From Vicinamibacteria bacterium (GTDB lineage Bacteria; Acidobacteriota; Vicinamibacteria; Vicinamibacterales; UBA2999), in the NCBI GenBank assembly GCA_025938035.1, contig JAICQE010000001.1:15975-79974 (forward strand): DNA of 64,000 nucleotides, given 5' to 3'. A program made the position numbers and the translations under genes. The notes under the pieces were generated by a model. That model was not told the DNA's origin, made no database searches, and saw only the letters and a list, made by a program, of their open reading frames with translations. Shown piece after piece: positions 51,559 to 60,900 of this stretch (its first letter is position 1; each line of letters starts with the position of its first letter).

Positions 51559-51611
51559 GGAACCGCGTTAAGCCGTTCCGGTAGAGCCGAGGAACGCCGC
51601 TAAGGCGTTCC
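51559..51611. repeat. two-hairpin intergenic element, family D
   Basis: A 53-bp element of two adjacent hairpins, GGAAC-CGCGTTAAGCC-GTTCC and the perfect GGAACGCC-GCTAA-GGCGTTCC, in the gap between the DksA-like gene and its terminator. The size and layout match families A and B. Confidence 0.75.
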
Positions 51612-51622
51612 GGGAGACAGCG

Positions 51623-52066
51623 TCAGTTCGACATGTCGAAGAAGAGCCCGGACGAGCCGCGCTTCGCCAGCGCGCGCTCGCGCTGCTCGGCCGTCTCGCG
51701 CGCTTCCTCGCAGTCCTTGCAGCGGACCGCAAACGGCAATGCGCGAAGGCGAGCCTCGGAGATCTGGTCGCCGCACTCGAAACAGTCGCCGTAGGTCCCC
51801 TCTTCAAGGCGGCGGAGCGCCGCGTCGATCTTCGTCAGGGTCTCGGACTTCATCTGGATGAGCGCGAACTCGATGTCCTCCTGGATGTCGACTTCGGAGC
51901 TCTCGCCCTGATCCAGCACATCGCGGTCCTTGTTGCCCTCCGAACGCACGTCGCGCATCCGGCCCTGAACCTCGCTCAGCAGTTCGCGGCGGCGTTCCTC
52001 GAGCATCTTCTTCAGCTCGTTATAGCGGTTCTTCGCCGCCCCCTTCGTCTTAGTTGTCGTCGCCAT
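51623..52066 (-). CDS. TraR/DksA-family zinc-finger protein
   Basis: A 147-aa DksA-like regulator. The N-terminal coiled coil (KNRYNELKKMLEERRRELLSEVQGRMRDV) would enter the RNA polymerase secondary channel, followed by the zinc finger CFECGDQI and CKDCEEAR. DksA homologues potentiate ppGpp; a RelA/SpoT enzyme lies 2.5 kb away. The tip acidic residues DQGESSEVDIQED are present. A long 5' region of 386 bp precedes it. Confidence 0.9.
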   Translation of the reverse strand: MATTTKTKGAAKNRYNELKKMLEERRRELLSEVQGRMRDVRSEGNKDRDVLDQGESSEVDIQEDIEFALIQMKSETLTKIDAALRRLEEGTYGDCFECGDQISEARLRALPFAVRCKDCEEARETAEQRERALAKRGSSGLFFDMSN

Positions 52067-52452
52067 GATCCCTGCCGCTCCCTTCGCGCCGCCTATGAGG
52101 CCGTCGCCAATTTGATGCGCGTGATAGATGCAATGAAAGTGCCGTTATAAACGTCGATGACGGGGGGGTTCAGCCGAACGATTCCGACCAGGAAAGACGC
52201 TGAGCCTGTGGTTCCTACCGAGAACGGCTAAGCTCTTTATCGCCGGTAATTTAGGTAGACTGTCCGTCGAACTCCCGCCCGCACGACCCGTTATGTGAAT
52301 CTTAGACGCCGACGTGGGCCAATAGGTTTTCACGGCGTTCGTCCACTACAGAGGACGCAAAATCCGTCATGCCCATGGTCAGGAGTCCCTGGGGCCATGG
52401 TTAAACCGCGCAAAATTAGTGGCGATTTATAGGCACAATGTCCGTATATCGA
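52067..52452. other. 386-bp region without a recognised gene
   Basis: The longest gene-free stretch in the window. It is visibly richer in A and T than its neighbours. It carries several stem-loops: CGTCC/GGACG near 52340-52357, a two-level hairpin with CCATGG arms at 52373-52400, and TGTCC/GGACA near 52441-52463 overlapping the stop of the next gene. A TTTATAA sequence on the minus strand near 52146 could be part of the DksA-like gene promoter. The only ORF (62 codons, minus) has no coding features. It may hold a structured leader or small RNA; nothing identifiable is seen. Confidence 0.5.
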
Positions 52453-53031
52453 CTATTGGACAAATCGAGTGCTTATTGACGCGTTTGGAACGATTCCGCG
52501 CGCCACGAGCAGGTCACCGCTTCGGCGGCTGCCGGTGCGCAGCCATTTCTCGTAGAGGCGGAGAACGTCTGCGTTCGAAGAGATCGAGGTGCGTTCGCTC
52601 ACCTCGCCGAGGACATCCACGAAGGTGGTGAACTTGTCCGAGAGCTCGTCGAACACGTCGCCGAGCGTCCGATCCCCGTTCCGGGCGAGCGAGCGATACG
52701 CCAGCTCGCCAAGGTGAATGTAGTAGTCGACGTCGACGAGGCTGCGATTGAGGCTGTCGGCGAAGAACCCGGTGATGAAAAGCGACTGGTCGCCGACGCT
52801 GCGAAGGCCATCCCGCTGCGCCATGCCCGCCGTCTGCAGTGCGCGAACGAAGCGAGCGCCAAGCGGCTGATCGCCCGGGTGCGAGTCGCCCTGCACGAAC
52901 CCGGCGAGCAGATTGACCACATAGAAGGACGTCAGCTCGTGAGCGGACACGCGCTGATTCTGCATCGCCGATTCCACGAGCTCGCGGAAGAATTCTGTCG
53001 GCGACTCACTCCGAAATAACGCGTCGGCCAT
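52453..53031 (-). CDS. hypothetical cytoplasmic protein
   Basis: A 192-aa, mostly helical protein. The start at 53031 (MADALFRSESPTEFFREL) is chosen because CGGAGGACT precedes it and the upstream extension is basic and overlaps the divergent gene. Conserved-looking segments are ELTSFYVVNLLAGFVQ, VGDQSLFITGFFADSLN and VDYYIHLGELAYRSLA. No family is recognised. It is divergent from the cysteine-rich gene at 53180. No membrane segment or signal peptide. Confidence 0.75.
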   Translation of the reverse strand: MADALFRSESPTEFFRELVESAMQNQRVSAHELTSFYVVNLLAGFVQGDSHPGDQPLGARFVRALQTAGMAQRDGLRSVGDQSLFITGFFADSLNRSLVDVDYYIHLGELAYRSLARNGDRTLGDVFDELSDKFTTFVDVLGEVSERTSISSNADVLRLYEKWLRTGSRRSGDLLVARGIVPNASISTRFVQ

Positions 53032-53179
53032 AGTCCTCCGTCCGTGCAGAAACAGCGGGCTGCAAACCGTATTCCGGTGAAATTGTGATGATTTGCGCTG
53101 GATTATACGGGCAAATTGCTCGATCGTCGCGCCGTACCCACAGATTGCCCACCAGCGAAGACGTATGCGAAGCTGGGAC

Positions 53180-53854
53180 ATGGCATGTCCAGTTTGTAAT
53201 CAGCGCAAGGGGCGTCGCGCCTGCCCGGCGCTGGGACAGACGATCTGCACCGTGTGCTGCGCGACGAAGCGCCTGGTGGAGATCAACTGTCCGCAGGACT
53301 GCCCGCATCTTGCCGCCGCACGCGAGCATCCGGCGGCGGTCGTGAAACGCCAGCAGGAGCGCGATGTCGCGGTGCTTCTGCCGACCATTCGCGGGCTGAC
53401 CGAGCGGCAGCACCAGCTCTTTTTTTTCTTTCAGACGGCAATCGCGCGGCACACCCCGGAAGGTTTCGCGGTGCTGAACGACGACGATGTCGCAGACGCG
53501 GCAGGCTCGCTGGCGGCGACGTTCGAAACGGCGGCGCGGGGAGTGATTTACGAACACACCGCAGGATCAATGGTGGGCCGCCGCCTTGCCGCCGACCTCA
53601 AAGCCATGCTCGACGGGATGCGCGCCCAGGGTGCGAAGATCTTCGACCACGAGATATCGGTCGTGTTGCGGGCGATCGAACACGGCGCGCGTGAGGCGCG
53701 GACGCACGCCGATGGCGCCGCCAATGCCTACCTCACGCTGATGGGACGGCTGCTTCAGGTCGACCGGTTGAACAGGGCCGCCGGCGGTCGATCAGGGAAT
53801 GCCGAGGAGCGGACCGAAGAGCGGAAGAGCGCCAGCTCGATCGTCCTTCCGTGA
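53180..53854 (+). CDS. cysteine-rich N-terminus protein of unknown function
   Basis: A 224-aa protein. The first 45 residues hold nine cysteines in a pattern MACPVCNQRKGRRACPALG, TICTVCCATKR and NCPQDCPHL, which could bind two or more zinc ions or a cluster. The remaining part is helical (residues about 60-215), without recognised motifs. I have the impression that similar proteins with the CPxxCPHL motif are widespread in Deltaproteobacteria-like and Acidobacteriota genomes, but cannot check. The start at 53180 matches the cysteine cluster. rpmB follows 38 bp downstream. Confidence 0.7.
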   Translation: MACPVCNQRKGRRACPALGQTICTVCCATKRLVEINCPQDCPHLAAAREHPAAVVKRQQERDVAVLLPTIRGLTERQHQLFFFFQTAIARHTPEGFAVLNDDDVADAAGSLAATFETAARGVIYEHTAGSMVGRRLAADLKAMLDGMRAQGAKIFDHEISVVLRAIEHGAREARTHADGAANAYLTLMGRLLQVDRLNRAAGGRSGNAEERTEERKSASSIVLP

Positions 53855-53892
53855 CCTGATAGAATCCTTGGTTTGTAGCTTTCGAGGAATTC

Positions 53893-54084
53893 ATGGCAAA
53901 GCGATGTGAAGTCTGCGGCAAGGGCCCCGTGGTAGGTCGAACGGTGTCCCACGCCCACAACGTGGGGCCGCGCCGTTTCGAGCCGAATCTCCAGACGGTG
54001 CGCGCCATCGTCAAGGGAGCAACCAAGCGGATCCGCGTCTGCACGCGGTGCCTCCGCGGCGGCAAGGTCACCAAGGCGGCCTGA
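53893..54084 (+). CDS. rpmB: 50S ribosomal protein L28
   Basis: A 63-aa ribosomal protein, [20 protein letters not shown], with two CxxC-type pairs (CEVC and the C-terminal [10 protein letters not shown]), i.e. the zinc-binding form. A GAGGAATTC site precedes it. Its stop touches the ridA start (one base between codons does not exist: TGA then GTG directly). Confidence 0.96.
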   Translation: MAKRCEVCGKGPVVGRTVSHAHNVGPRRFEPNLQTVRAIVKGATKRIRVCTRCLRGGKVTKAA

Positions 54085-54465
54085 GTGCGACAGGCGATTT
54101 CCGCGCCCGATGCCCCGAAGGCGATGGGCGCTTACTCGCCCGCCGTCCGCGCGGGCAATCTCCTCTTCATCTCCGGCCAGATACCGATCAATCCTGCCAC
54201 CGGCGAGCTGGTGTCGGGCAGCATCACCGCCGAGGCCGAGCAGGTGATGCGGAATCTATCTGCGCTGCTGAAAGCCGCCGGCCTGGGATTCGAGCACGTC
54301 GTCCGGACGACGGTGTACCTCGCCGACATGAACGACTTCGGAGCAATGAACGAGGTCTACGCCCGCTACCTGGTCGATCCGCCGCCGGCGCGCGCGACCG
54401 TGCAGGTCGCCAGGCTGCCGCGCGACGTGCGGATCGAAGTCGATGCGATCGCGGTAATCCCGTAA
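54085..54465 (+). CDS. ridA: RidA family enamine/imine deaminase
   Basis: A 126-aa protein starting with GTG immediately after the rpmB stop. Family motifs are AYSPAVRAGNLLFISGQIP, VVRTTVYLADMNDFGAMNEVY and PARATVQVARLPRDVRIEVDAIA, containing the catalytic Arg. It hydrolyses reactive enamines formed by PLP enzymes. Confidence 0.95.
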   Translation: MRQAISAPDAPKAMGAYSPAVRAGNLLFISGQIPINPATGELVSGSITAEAEQVMRNLSALLKAAGLGFEHVVRTTVYLADMNDFGAMNEVYARYLVDPPPARATVQVARLPRDVRIEVDAIAVIP

Positions 54466-54488
54466 TGCAGAATGCACCATCGAGTTAA

Positions 54489-56651
54489 TTACGCCCTCGC
54501 AGTCCGTTCTACTCCTATTACTCCCTGGACGCCCTTGATTGACTTGATCACCTTGTCGAGGTGCTTCAGGTCACGGATCTCCACCGTCATATCGATCCGC
54601 GCCTGCTGATCGTCGCCGGTGCGCGCCTGCATGTTGGTGATGTTGGTGTTGATGTCCGACACCTTGGCGCTGATCTCGGCCAGCATCCCCTTGCGATCCT
54701 CGACCTGCATCGTCAGCCGGACGGTGTAGGGCGCCTCGCCGCCCGCCTGATCCCACTCGACGTCGATTCGGCGCTCGGGATCGAACATCAGGTTCAGCAC
54801 GTTCGTGCAGCTCGCGGCGTGAACGGAGACGCCCTTGCCGCGCGTGATGTAGCCGACGATCTTCTCGCCGCGGATCGGATTGCAGCACTTTGCGCGAAAC
54901 ACCATCACGTCGTCGGTGCCGCGCACCTTGATTTTGTCCGCGGCACCGCCGGGGCGCAGCACGCGTTTGACGACGGACACGACAGCGGAATCCGGCGCCC
55001 GTTCCTTCAGCTCGGCGGGAACGGACTTCTGCAGGACCGTGCGGGCCGACAGCTTTCCATACCCGATGTGCGCGAGAAGCTCTTCGGAGGTGCGGGCGCC
55101 GTACTCGGACGCGAACTTCGACAGTTCGGTGCTCTCGAGGATCGTGCCGGGATTCAAGCCGAACCGGCGCGCCTCCTTGTCGAACAGCCGCCGGCCAAGC
55201 TCGATGCTGCGAACACGCTCCTCTCCCTGCAGCACGTGCCTGATCTTGCTGCGCGCCCGCGACGTGACGACGAACGTGAGCCAGTCGCGGCTCGGCTTGT
55301 GGCCCGACTGCGTGACGATTTCGACGATGTCGCCGTTCTGCAGGCGCGTGCGGAGCGGAACCATCCGCCCGTTGATGCGGGCGCCGACACACTGATTGCC
55401 GACGTCGGTGTGAACGGTGTACGCGAAGTCGACGGCGGTCGCCCCGCGCGGCAGCGATCGCACCTCGCCTTTCGGCGTGAAGATGTAGACCTCCTGCGGA
55501 TAAAGGTCGATTTTGAGGTTCTGCAGGAACTCCTGCGGATCGCGCACTTCCTGCTGGACCTCGAGGAGCTGCCGCATCCACTGGAAGTACCGCTCGTCGT
55601 GGTGGTCGCCGACGCGTCCCTCCTTGTATTTCCAGTGCGCCGCGATCCCTTCCTCGGCGCGGCGATGCATTTCCTCGGTGCGGATCTGCACTTCCAGTGG
55701 AAAGCCATGCTCGCTGATCACCGACGTGTGCAGCGACTGATAGCCGTTCGGCCGCGGCATGGCGATGAAGTCCTTGATGCGGCCGGGAACCGGAGACCAG
55801 GTCTGGTGGATGATGCCGAGCGCGGCATAGCAGTCCTTGACGGACTGCGTGATGACCCGCAGCGCGACGAAGTCGTACACCCGCTCGAGGTCGATCTTCT
55901 GCCGTTTGAGCTTGAGATGGATGCTGTAGAGGCGCTTGATGCGTCCATCCAGCTTGATCACCGGCACCTGCGCGTTCTGCAGCCGGGCGCTGATGGTGCG
56001 TGTCAGCTCGTCGATCACGGCCTCGGCGGTCTTTCGCTTCGCCTCGACCTTGGCGCGGAGGCCCTCGTAGGCTTTCGGCTCGAGGTACTTGAACGCCAGT
56101 TCCTCCAGCTCGTTCTTGACCTTGCTCATGCCGAGGCGGTTGGCGATCGGGGCGTAGATATCGAGCGTTTCCTGGGCGATCTTGACGCGGCGCTCCTCGG
56201 GCAGATGGTGGAGGGTGCGCATGTTGTGGAGGCGGTCGGCGAGCTTGACCAGGATCACCCGGATGTCATCCACCATCGCCAGGAGCATCTTGCGGAAGTT
56301 CTCGGCCTGCCGTTCCTCGCTCGAGGAAAAGGGGATCGCGCCGATCTTGGTGACACCCTCGACGATGTGCGCGATTTCGACGCCGAACAGCTCTTCAATG
56401 CGTTCCGGAGTGGTCAGGGTGTCCTCGACGACGTCGTGGAGGAGGCCTGCGGCGACCGCGGCAACGTCGAGCTTCATGTCGGCGAGAAAATCCGCCACTT
56501 CGAGCGGATGGACCAGATACGGCTCCCCGGAATGGCGGATCTGGCCCTTATGCTCGAGCGCCGAGAAGACGTAGGCGCGGCGGAGCAGCTCGAGGTCGGC
56601 CTCGGGGCTGTAACTCCGCACTTTTTCGAGCAGTGTTTCGAAGCGAATCAT
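54489..56651 (-). CDS. bifunctional (p)ppGpp synthase/hydrolase (RelA/SpoT)
   Basis: A 720-aa Rsh enzyme. The hydrolase domain has the HD motif LLHDVVEDTL (His72, Asp73), so hydrolysis is expected. The synthetase domain has GRIKRLYSIHLKLKRQ and AMPRPNGYQSLHTSV. The TGS domain starts IYIFTPKGEVRSLPRGATAVDF-like, and a C-terminal ACT domain covers about residues 645-720. It makes and degrades the stringent-response alarmone. Length is normal. It is convergent with ridA; the TPR protein gene is divergent 165 bp away. Confidence 0.96.
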   Translation of the reverse strand: MIRFETLLEKVRSYSPEADLELLRRAYVFSALEHKGQIRHSGEPYLVHPLEVADFLADMKLDVAAVAAGLLHDVVEDTLTTPERIEELFGVEIAHIVEGVTKIGAIPFSSSEERQAENFRKMLLAMVDDIRVILVKLADRLHNMRTLHHLPEERRVKIAQETLDIYAPIANRLGMSKVKNELEELAFKYLEPKAYEGLRAKVEAKRKTAEAVIDELTRTISARLQNAQVPVIKLDGRIKRLYSIHLKLKRQKIDLERVYDFVALRVITQSVKDCYAALGIIHQTWSPVPGRIKDFIAMPRPNGYQSLHTSVISEHGFPLEVQIRTEEMHRRAEEGIAAHWKYKEGRVGDHHDERYFQWMRQLLEVQQEVRDPQEFLQNLKIDLYPQEVYIFTPKGEVRSLPRGATAVDFAYTVHTDVGNQCVGARINGRMVPLRTRLQNGDIVEIVTQSGHKPSRDWLTFVVTSRARSKIRHVLQGEERVRSIELGRRLFDKEARRFGLNPGTILESTELSKFASEYGARTSEELLAHIGYGKLSARTVLQKSVPAELKERAPDSAVVSVVKRVLRPGGAADKIKVRGTDDVMVFRAKCCNPIRGEKIVGYITRGKGVSVHAASCTNVLNLMFDPERRIDVEWDQAGGEAPYTVRLTMQVEDRKGMLAEISAKVSDINTNITNMQARTGDDQQARIDMTVEIRDLKHLDKVIKSIKGVQGVIGVERTARA

Positions 56652-56741
56652 GAAAACCGGTGTCTAAACTCATGATAGCCGGACCAGCCGGAGGTCCGGA
56701 GACGACCGGAGAAGAAGCTTCGGAAGTCACGGCAACGTGCC

Positions 56742-56771
56742 TTGACGGGCCCAAAAAGGCGCCGATATACT
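56742..56771 (+). promoter_or_regulatory. predicted sigma-70 promoter of the TPR protein gene
   Basis: TTGACG (56742-56747), an 18-bp spacer and TATACT (56766-56771). The start near 56778 gives a leader of about 39 nt with an AGGGGG site before the ATG at 56817. Confidence 0.65.
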
Positions 56772-56816
56772 GGCGCGCTTGCACTCCTACAAATGAGTTC
56801 CAGGGGGTTTGTTGCG

Positions 56817-57767
56817 ATGCGGAAGTTCTTGTCACAGCCGGCTTTGCTGGCACTGGTGGCTGTGTTGGGCGCGGCGCAGTCGGCCTGCAATCAGATCGGC
56901 GTCCTGAAGGGACAGATGGCGCTGCGGGACGCCGTGAAGTACTACACGCGGCAGGACTACAAACAGGCCGCCGCCAAGTACGAAGAGGCGCTTGCGGCGA
57001 ATCCCGGGCTCGGCGACGCCTATTTCTACCTTGGCAACAGTTACGACAACCAGTACAAGCCCTCGCGCAAGGGCGAGCCGGAGAACGAACAGCTTCTCGA
57101 AAAGGCGGTCGTGAACTACAAGAAGGCCGCTGAAGCGGCGCAGACGCCTATCACCAGGCAGCGGGCGATGCAGTTCCTGGTGGCGGTCTACGGCGCCGAG
57201 AAACTGAACGACCCGGCGCAGCAGGAGCCGATACTCCGCAGAATGATCGAGATGGATCCGACCGATCCGACCAATTACTACTACCTCGCGAACGTCTACG
57301 AGCAGAGCGGAAACTACGAGGAAGCCGAGAAGCTGCTGCTGAAGGCCCGCGAAATGAAGCCGAATGATCCGACGGTCTATACGACGCTGGCCGGCTTCTA
57401 CAACCGCCAGGGGATTTTCGACAAGACGATGGAGGCGCTGGAGGCGCGTGCCGGCAAGGAGCCGAACAACCCCGAGGCGCACCATATGATTGCGACCTTC
57501 TACTGGGAGAAGGCGCAGAAAGACTTCACCATCTCGCAGGGCGAACGCATGAAATACGCGCGCGCCGGGATGCAGGCGGTGGACAAAGCCCTTCAGCTCA
57601 ATCCCGACTACACCGACGCCCTGGTGTACAAGGGATTGCTGCTGCGCTCCCAGGCGCTCCTTGAAAAGGATCCGAAGGTCCAGCAGGATCTCATCAGACA
57701 AGCCGAGGGCTATAACAAGCGCGCCATCGAAACACGGAACAAACAGCGGGCCGCCGGCGCCGAGTAA
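56817..57767 (+). CDS. secreted or lipid-anchored TPR repeat protein
   Basis: A 316-aa protein. The signal peptide MRKFLSQPALLALVAVLGAA ends near Cys24 in AQSACNQIG, a weak lipobox (the -3 position is Gln). About five TPR-type helix pairs follow, including YFYLGNSYDNQ, YYLANVYEQSGNYEEAEKLL and DALVYKGLLLRSQALLE. TPR proteins hold protein complexes together; no partner is obvious. The ATG at 56817 gives the best signal peptide. The gene ends with a clear terminator. Confidence 0.85.
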   Translation: MRKFLSQPALLALVAVLGAAQSACNQIGVLKGQMALRDAVKYYTRQDYKQAAAKYEEALAANPGLGDAYFYLGNSYDNQYKPSRKGEPENEQLLEKAVVNYKKAAEAAQTPITRQRAMQFLVAVYGAEKLNDPAQQEPILRRMIEMDPTDPTNYYYLANVYEQSGNYEEAEKLLLKAREMKPNDPTVYTTLAGFYNRQGIFDKTMEALEARAGKEPNNPEAHHMIATFYWEKAQKDFTISQGERMKYARAGMQAVDKALQLNPDYTDALVYKGLLLRSQALLEKDPKVQQDLIRQAEGYNKRAIETRNKQRAAGAE

Positions 57768-57824
57768 ACGCAGGCTCACAGCTGCGAAACACCGAAGTCC
57801 CGCCGACGCAACGGCGGAACGGGC

Positions 57825-57857
57825 GGGCCGTCCTGACCGGAAAGACGGCCCGTTTTT
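57825..57857 (+). terminator. intrinsic terminator after the TPR gene
   Basis: GGGCCGTC (57825-57832) and GACGGCCC (57844-57851) form an 8-bp stem with an 11-nt loop, followed by GTTTTT. It separates the TPR gene from the TonB-dependent receptor. Confidence 0.85.
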
Positions 57858-57949
57858 CTTGTACAATTCCGACCGGGCAGCTCACGGCCGCGACGCCGCG
57901 CCGTATTCCACCCACATCCAATTCACACGTTCTTTCTGGAGTTTCACCG

Positions 57950-60900
57950 ATGAAGTACATCCGCACGGCGTTGTACGTCGCCGTCGCCTTGATGGCCTGG
58001 GTCGGCCCCGGGTACGGTCAGACAGTCACGACCGGAACACTTACTGGTCTGGTCCAGGACGCGCAGGGCGGCGTGCTGCCGGGCGTCACGGTCACCGCGG
58101 TCCATACGCCGACGGGCACCACTTACGAAGGCCTGACGCAGGGAGACGGACGCTTCTCGATCCTCAACGTTCGCGTCGGCGGGCCTTATCAGCTGACGGC
58201 GACGCTCACCGGGTTCAGGAACGCCGTCATCGGCGACATCAATGTAGCCCTCGGCGAAGCAACCGACGTCCCGGTCCGCCTGCAGCTGGCGGCGGTCTCG
58301 GAAACCGTCGTCGTCAGCGCCGAGATGACGCCGGTGTTCACCGGCTCGAAGGCCGGCGCCACGGAGAGCATCGAGGCGATCGTCATCGAATCGCTGCCGA
58401 CGATCAATCGCAGCATCCAGGACGTGGCGAGGACCTCGCCGTATTTCAACCAGATCGCGTCGGACAACTTCCCCTCGGCGCTCTCGGTCGCCGGCCGGAA
58501 CGTGCGCTACAACAGCATTCAGATTGACGGCGCCGTCAACAACGACGTGTTCAGCATCGCCTCGAGCGCAGGAACGCCTGGCGGATCCGTCGAGACGCAG
58601 CCGATCAGCTTCGACGTCATCCAGGAGCTGCAACTCGTGGTCTCGCCGTACGACGTGCGGCAGGGCATGTTCTCCGGCGGCGGCATCAACGCCATTACCC
58701 GCAGCGGCACCAACCAGATCAGAGGCTCGGCCTTCTACGTATTCAGAGACCAGAGCCTGGTCGGCGACGGCATCGATAACCGTCCGATCGCCACCTTCAA
58801 CGACAAGCAGTTCGGCGGCACGCTCGGCGGGCCGATCCTGCGCAACACGGCGTTCTTCCTCGGCAACGTCGAATGGGGGCGCAAGAGCCAGCCGTCCGGC
58901 TTCTCGGTGACCGGCAATTCTGGCGTCGCGTTCGGCTTCCTGCCGGAGGCGCAGCGGATTCGCGACATCGCCATCAGTCGATACGGGTTCGATCCAGGCG
59001 GCTTCGATGAAACGATCCGCAAGACCGACAACGACAAGGTCTTCGCCCGCACCGACTTCAACCTCGGGCAAAGCCAGCTGACGGTGCGCCACAACTACGT
59101 CGACGGCTTCAACGACATCGGCGGGCAGTCGAGCACGACCTACCGCTTTCCAAGCAATTTCTACCGTCAGAACAGCCAGACCAACTCGACGGTCGGGCAG
59201 CTGAACTCCCGGTTCAAAACAGCGGTCAACGAATTCCGCGTCACCTATCAGCGGATTCGTGATTTCCGGACGTTCGACGATCGATTCCCGTTTGTCCAGG
59301 TCAGACTGCCGAACAACATCAATTTCAATCTCGGCACCGAGAACTCGTCACACGCCAATGAGCTCGATCAGGACACCTTCGAGCTGCACAACGACTACAC
59401 GATGATTCGCGGGTCGCACACATATACCTTCGGGACGCACAACGAGTTCTTCAAGTTCCGAAATCTCTTCATCCAGAATCTGTTCGGCAACTATGAGTTC
59501 GGCAACGTGGACCTGTTCGGCGCAGGAATCGCCGGCAGCTATCAGCATGGTTTCTCGCTGACGAGCGACCCTGAGCAGGCGGCGCGGTTCAAGGTCTACC
59601 AGTTCGGCTTCTACGCCGGCGATCAGTGGCGCGTGCACCCGAAGTTCACGCTGACCTACGGTGTTCGCTGGGACAAGCCGCACTTCCCGGACAAGCCGAC
59701 GGCGAACCCCGCATCGGTCGCCAACTACGGCTTTGCCACGGATATCGTGCCGTCGCCGAGCAGCTGGTCTCCGCGGGCTGGCTTCAACTGGGACCTCACC
59801 GGCGACGGACCGCGACAGCAGGTGCGCGGAGGGTTCGGCCTGTTCAGCGGCCGCAACCCGTTCGTCTACCTGTCGAACCAATACGGCAACACCGGGATCG
59901 AGTTCAGGCGCCTGACGTTGACGCCGTTCAGAGACACGAACGCCGTTCCATTCTCGCCGGACCCCGATAACCAGCCGAAGAACGTCGGCGCTGCCGGCAC
60001 CAACGAGATCGACGTCATCGACCCGGACTACCAGTTCCCGTCGATCGTCCGCGGCAACCTGGCCTACGACCGCGACCTGTTCGCGGGGATCGTCGGCAAT
60101 TTCGAGGTGCTGTTCTCGAATACGGTCAACGACGTCAACTACTCCAACCTGAATCTCGTGCAGACCGGCACGCGGCCCGACGGCCGGCCTGTGTTCGGCC
60201 GCGTGAACAGCACGTTCAGCGACGTGATCCTGCTCCGCAACACGGACCAGGGCGACAACTGGATGGTGACCGGGCAGCTCGAGCGGCGGTTCCGCGACGG
60301 CTGGTTCGCCCGTGGTGCCTACTCGTACGGGCGCTCGAACTCGATCAGCGACACGACGAACAGCACGGCGCGTTCGACGTGGCTCAACGTCTACACGCCT
60401 GGAAACATCAACGACGCGCCGCTGGCGGTCTCGAACTTCGACCTGCGGCACCGCCTCGTCCTGAGCGGTTCGTATAACTTCGACGTGAAGGCCGCCAACA
60501 TCCTGCTGTCGATGTTCTACAGTGGCCAGACCGGCCGTCCCTATTCGTACAACTTCGGTGTCGACGTGAACGCGGACGGCTCGTCGACGAACGATCTGCT
60601 GTTCTACCCGACGCAGGACCAGGTCAATATCGTCACGTCCGGGTTCACCTATCAGGACCTGGTGAACTTCGTCGAGGGCGGTGATTGCGACGGCCTCGCT
60701 CCGGGCAGCATCGTCGAGCGCAATTCGTGCCGGATGCCGTTCACCCACTCGCTCGACTTCCGCGCCGCGGTGAATGTGGGAATCGGCCGCTTCCGGCCCG
60801 AGTTCACGGTTGACGTGATCAATCTTCTGAACCTCTTCGATTCCGAACTCGGGCAGGTCGAATACACCCCGTTCAGCGACATCCTGGTGACGACGACGAA

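Noticed and set aside
52145..52333. A 62-codon ORF on the minus strand in the gene-free region
   Set aside because: No ribosome binding site, no recognisable motif and composition unlike the neighbouring genes.
54561..56675. A 704-codon plus-strand ORF opposite the RelA/SpoT gene
   Set aside because: It is the antisense shadow of a highly GC-biased gene; the composition is Arg-, Asp- and Leu-rich without motifs, and the minus strand has clear domain signatures throughout.
59348..60748. A 466-codon minus-strand ORF inside the TonB receptor gene
   Set aside because: Antisense shadow with low-complexity Arg/Val-rich sequence; the plus strand encodes a recognisable beta barrel.
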